Assembly (NCBI GenBank): GCA_025357995.1
Contig: JANYLF010000034.1
Location: forward strand, 1-6,248
Source: Acidimicrobiia bacterium
GTDB taxonomy: Bacteria > Actinomycetota > Acidimicrobiia > IMCC26256 > JAENVU01
Direction: 5' to 3'
DNA length: 6,248 nt
Part shown: piece after piece, positions 4,835 to 6,248 of the stretch
Layout: the number at the start of each line of letters is the position of its first letter
Position numbering within the stretch: position 1 is the stretch's first letter
Made by a program: the position numbers and the translations under genes
Notes under the pieces: generated by a model
What the model was told of the DNA's origin: nothing
The model's input: only the letters and a program-made list of their open reading frames with translations
Databases searched by the model: none

Positions 4835-5595
4835 CTGCGTTGACCGGCGAGCCGCGTGTTCTTGAACTGCGCCTTCACGAAGTCGCGGTTGAGGAGCGCG
4901 ATGAAGTCGATCGAAATCTCCTTCGGGCAGGCCTGCTCGCACTCGCCGTGGTTCGTACACGAACCGAAGAACTTCTCCATCTCCTCGACCATCGCGACGA
5001 CCCGGGTGTAGCGCTCGGGTTGGCCCTGCGGAAGCAACGAGAGGTGGGAGTACTTCGCGGCGGTAAAGAGCTGCGCGGCGCTGTTCGGACACGCGGCCAC
5101 GCACGCGCCGCAACCGATACAGGCGGCTGCGTCCATTGCCGCGTCGGCGGCTTCCTTCGGGACGAGGATCTCGTTCGCATCACGCGCCGCGCCGGTAGGC
5201 GCGGTGATGTAGCCGCCCGATTCCACGATGCGATCGAACGCGCTGCGGTCGACGGCGAGGTCCTTGATGATCGGGAACCCCGCGGCGCGCCACGGCTCGA
5301 CCGTGATCACCGAACCGTTCTGGAGCTTGCGCAGGTGGAGCTGGCAGGTTGCGGTGCCCTTCTCCGGTCCGTGGGCGCGACCGTCGATCATCATGGCGCA
5401 CGATCCGCAGATGCCTTCGCGACAATCGTGATCGAAGGCGACCGGCTCTTCGTTGTCCGCGAGCAGCTTCTCGTTGAGCACATCGAAGAGTTCGAGGAAC
5501 GACATGTCTTCGCTCACGCCGGGCATCGCGTAGGTCTCGAATCTTCCGGGTGCATCGGGGCCGGCTTGGCGCCACACTCGCAGGGTCAGGTCCAT
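4831..5595 (-). CDS. sdhB: succinate dehydrogenase / fumarate reductase iron-sulfur subunit
   Basis: 254 residues, the usual length. It passes electrons from the flavin of SdhA to the membrane quinone site in complex II, on the cytoplasmic face. All cluster ligands are present: the [2Fe-2S] site C58-REGI-C63-GS-C66 plus C84 in the plant-ferredoxin-like N-terminal domain; C159-IG-C162-GA-C165 with C223 for the [4Fe-4S] cluster; and C169, C213 and C219 (SCTNHGECEQACPKEI, 212-227) for the [3Fe-4S] cluster. FDHDCREGICGSC is a strong family signature. ATG at 5593-5595 follows GGAGG (on the minus strand, 5607-5603) with 7 nt spacing, 12 nt after the sdhA stop. The gene is therefore co-transcribed with sdhA. 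No membrane anchor gene (sdhC/D) follows it, so any anchor must lie upstream of sdhA, outside the window. It converges on the mau-like operon with a 25-bp gap. Confidence 0.96.
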   Translation of the reverse strand: MDLTLRVWRQAGPDAPGRFETYAMPGVSEDMSFLELFDVLNEKLLADNEEPVAFDHDCREGICGSCAMMIDGRAHGPEKGTATCQLHLRKLQNGSVITVEPWRAAGFPIIKDLAVDRSAFDRIVESGGYITAPTGAARDANEILVPKEAADAAMDAAACIGCGACVAACPNSAAQLFTAAKYSHLSLLPQGQPERYTRVVAMVEEMEKFFGSCTNHGECEQACPKEISIDFIALLNRDFVKAQFKNTRLAGQRS

Positions 5596-5602
5596 CTTTT
5601 CG

Positions 5603-5607
5603 CCTCC
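5603..5607 (-). promoter_or_regulatory. Shine-Dalgarno site of sdhB
   Basis: On the minus strand GGAGG stands 7 nt before the ATG of sdhB, directly after the sdhA stop codon (TAG at 5610-5608). It is a strong, canonical site that confirms the sdhB start. Confidence 0.8.
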
Positions 5608-6248
5608 CTACTTGTAACTGCGTTGCGCCAGGTAGATGTTGTCGAACGCGAGCGGTTCCTTGTGCACTTCGGGTCGCGCGTCCGATCCCTTCCACTCCCA
5701 TGCGGCGGCGTACGCGAACCTGTCGTCGTCGCGCAATGCCTCGCCCTCATCCGTTTGGTGCTCCACTCGGAAATGGCCGCCGCAACTCTCTTCGCGTTCA
5801 CGCGCGTCGCGTACGAGCAACTCGCCGAACTCGAGGAAGTCGGCGACGCGGCCCGCCTTCTCCAGGCTCTGGTTGAAGCTCTCGTTCTCGCCAAGGATCT
5901 TCACGTCGGTCCAGAACTCTTCGCGCAACTTGGGGATCGCGTCGAGCGCGTTGTCGAGGCTCTCCGCGCTGCGCGCCATGCCGCAGTCGTCCCACATGAT
6001 CTTGCCGAGCTCGCGGTGGAAGTGGTCCACCGACTTCGTGCCCTTCACACCAAGCATCCGCGCGGTCTGATCGGCCACGTGGGCTTCGGCCTCCTTGAAC
6101 GCCGGGTCGTCGGTACCAACGGCTTGCGAGCCGAGGAGAGGTGCGAGGTAGTCGTTGATGGTCGCCGGCAACACGAAGTACCCGTCGGCCAGACCCTGCA
6201 TCAGCGCACTCGCACCGAGGCGGTTCGCGCCGTGATCGGAGAAGTTCG
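5608..6248 (-). CDS. sdhA: succinate dehydrogenase / fumarate reductase flavoprotein subunit, C-terminal part
   Basis: The reading frame is open to the right edge of the window, so the N-terminus with the FAD-binding Rossmann motif is missing; about 212 C-terminal residues are visible. They begin NFSDHGANRLGASALMQGLA, the conserved segment near the flavin that closes the FAD domain, and continue through the helical capping region (FHRELGKIMWDDCGMAR). The C-terminal motif RDAREREESCGGHFRVEHQT holds the ESCGGHFR signature of the family, and the end is PLAFDNIYLAQRSYK. The subunit oxidises succinate to fumarate with covalently bound FAD and hands electrons to SdhB, encoded 12 nt downstream. The internal ATG at 6201 is not the start, because the same frame continues upstream with conserved family sequence. 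Direction in the cell (succinate oxidation or fumarate reduction) cannot be told from this part. Confidence 0.95.
   Translation of the reverse strand, partial: NFSDHGANRLGASALMQGLADGYFVLPATINDYLAPLLGSQAVGTDDPAFKEAEAHVADQTARMLGVKGTKSVDHFHRELGKIMWDDCGMARSAESLDNALDAIPKLREEFWTDVKILGENESFNQSLEKAGRVADFLEFGELLVRDAREREESCGGHFRVEHQTDEGEALRDDDRFAYAAAWEWKGSDARPEVHKEPLAFDNIYLAQRSYK

Noticed and set aside
1..6248. Mobile elements, CRISPR arrays, tRNA or rRNA genes
   Set aside because: No transposase-like coding, terminal repeats, regularly spaced repeats or cloverleaf-like sequence was seen on reading both strands.

Overview
The window is high-GC DNA with GC-rich third codon positions, frequent GTG starts and short gene overlaps. 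This fits an actinobacterium. The C-terminal repeats of the last plus-strand gene and the sdh genes suggest an Acidimicrobiia-like lineage, but that placement is inference.

Left part (1-1316, plus strand): the 3' end of a CBS-domain gene, most likely cystathionine beta-synthase, overlaps by 4 bp a complete PLP-dependent cystathionine gamma-lyase/synthase gene. Together they would make a transsulfuration operon linking homocysteine and cysteine. A 71-bp intergenic gap follows. It holds a two-part hairpin and a plausible promoter whose start site would fall on the GTG of the next gene (a leaderless mRNA).

Centre (1388-4805, plus strand): six tightly packed genes read as one operon. (1) A membrane-anchored thioredoxin-fold protein of MauD/TlpA type with a CLTC motif. 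(2) A 27-residue single-helix membrane peptide starting inside the previous stop (GTGA). (3) A multi-pass membrane protein almost free of cysteine. (4) A soluble conserved protein of unknown function. (5) A MauE/DoxX-like membrane protein with a CGCFG motif. (6) A Tat-exported protein with 24 cysteines that resembles the methylamine dehydrogenase light chain (MauA) and carries an added C-terminal repeat domain. The MauD/MauE/MauA-like set matches the known maturation machinery for the disulfide-rich MauA. However, there is no heavy chain (MauB) or MauG in the window, and the second tryptophan of the TTQ cofactor appears to be replaced by glutamine. The operon therefore looks like a mau-derived export and oxidative-folding module for a non-TTQ, cysteine-rich surface protein. 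It is the most interesting part of the window.

Right part (4831-6248, minus strand, convergent): succinate dehydrogenase/fumarate reductase iron-sulfur subunit (sdhB, complete) and, upstream of it on that strand, the C-terminal part of the flavoprotein subunit (sdhA, cut by the window edge). This is ordinary respiratory metabolism and looks unrelated to the central operon.
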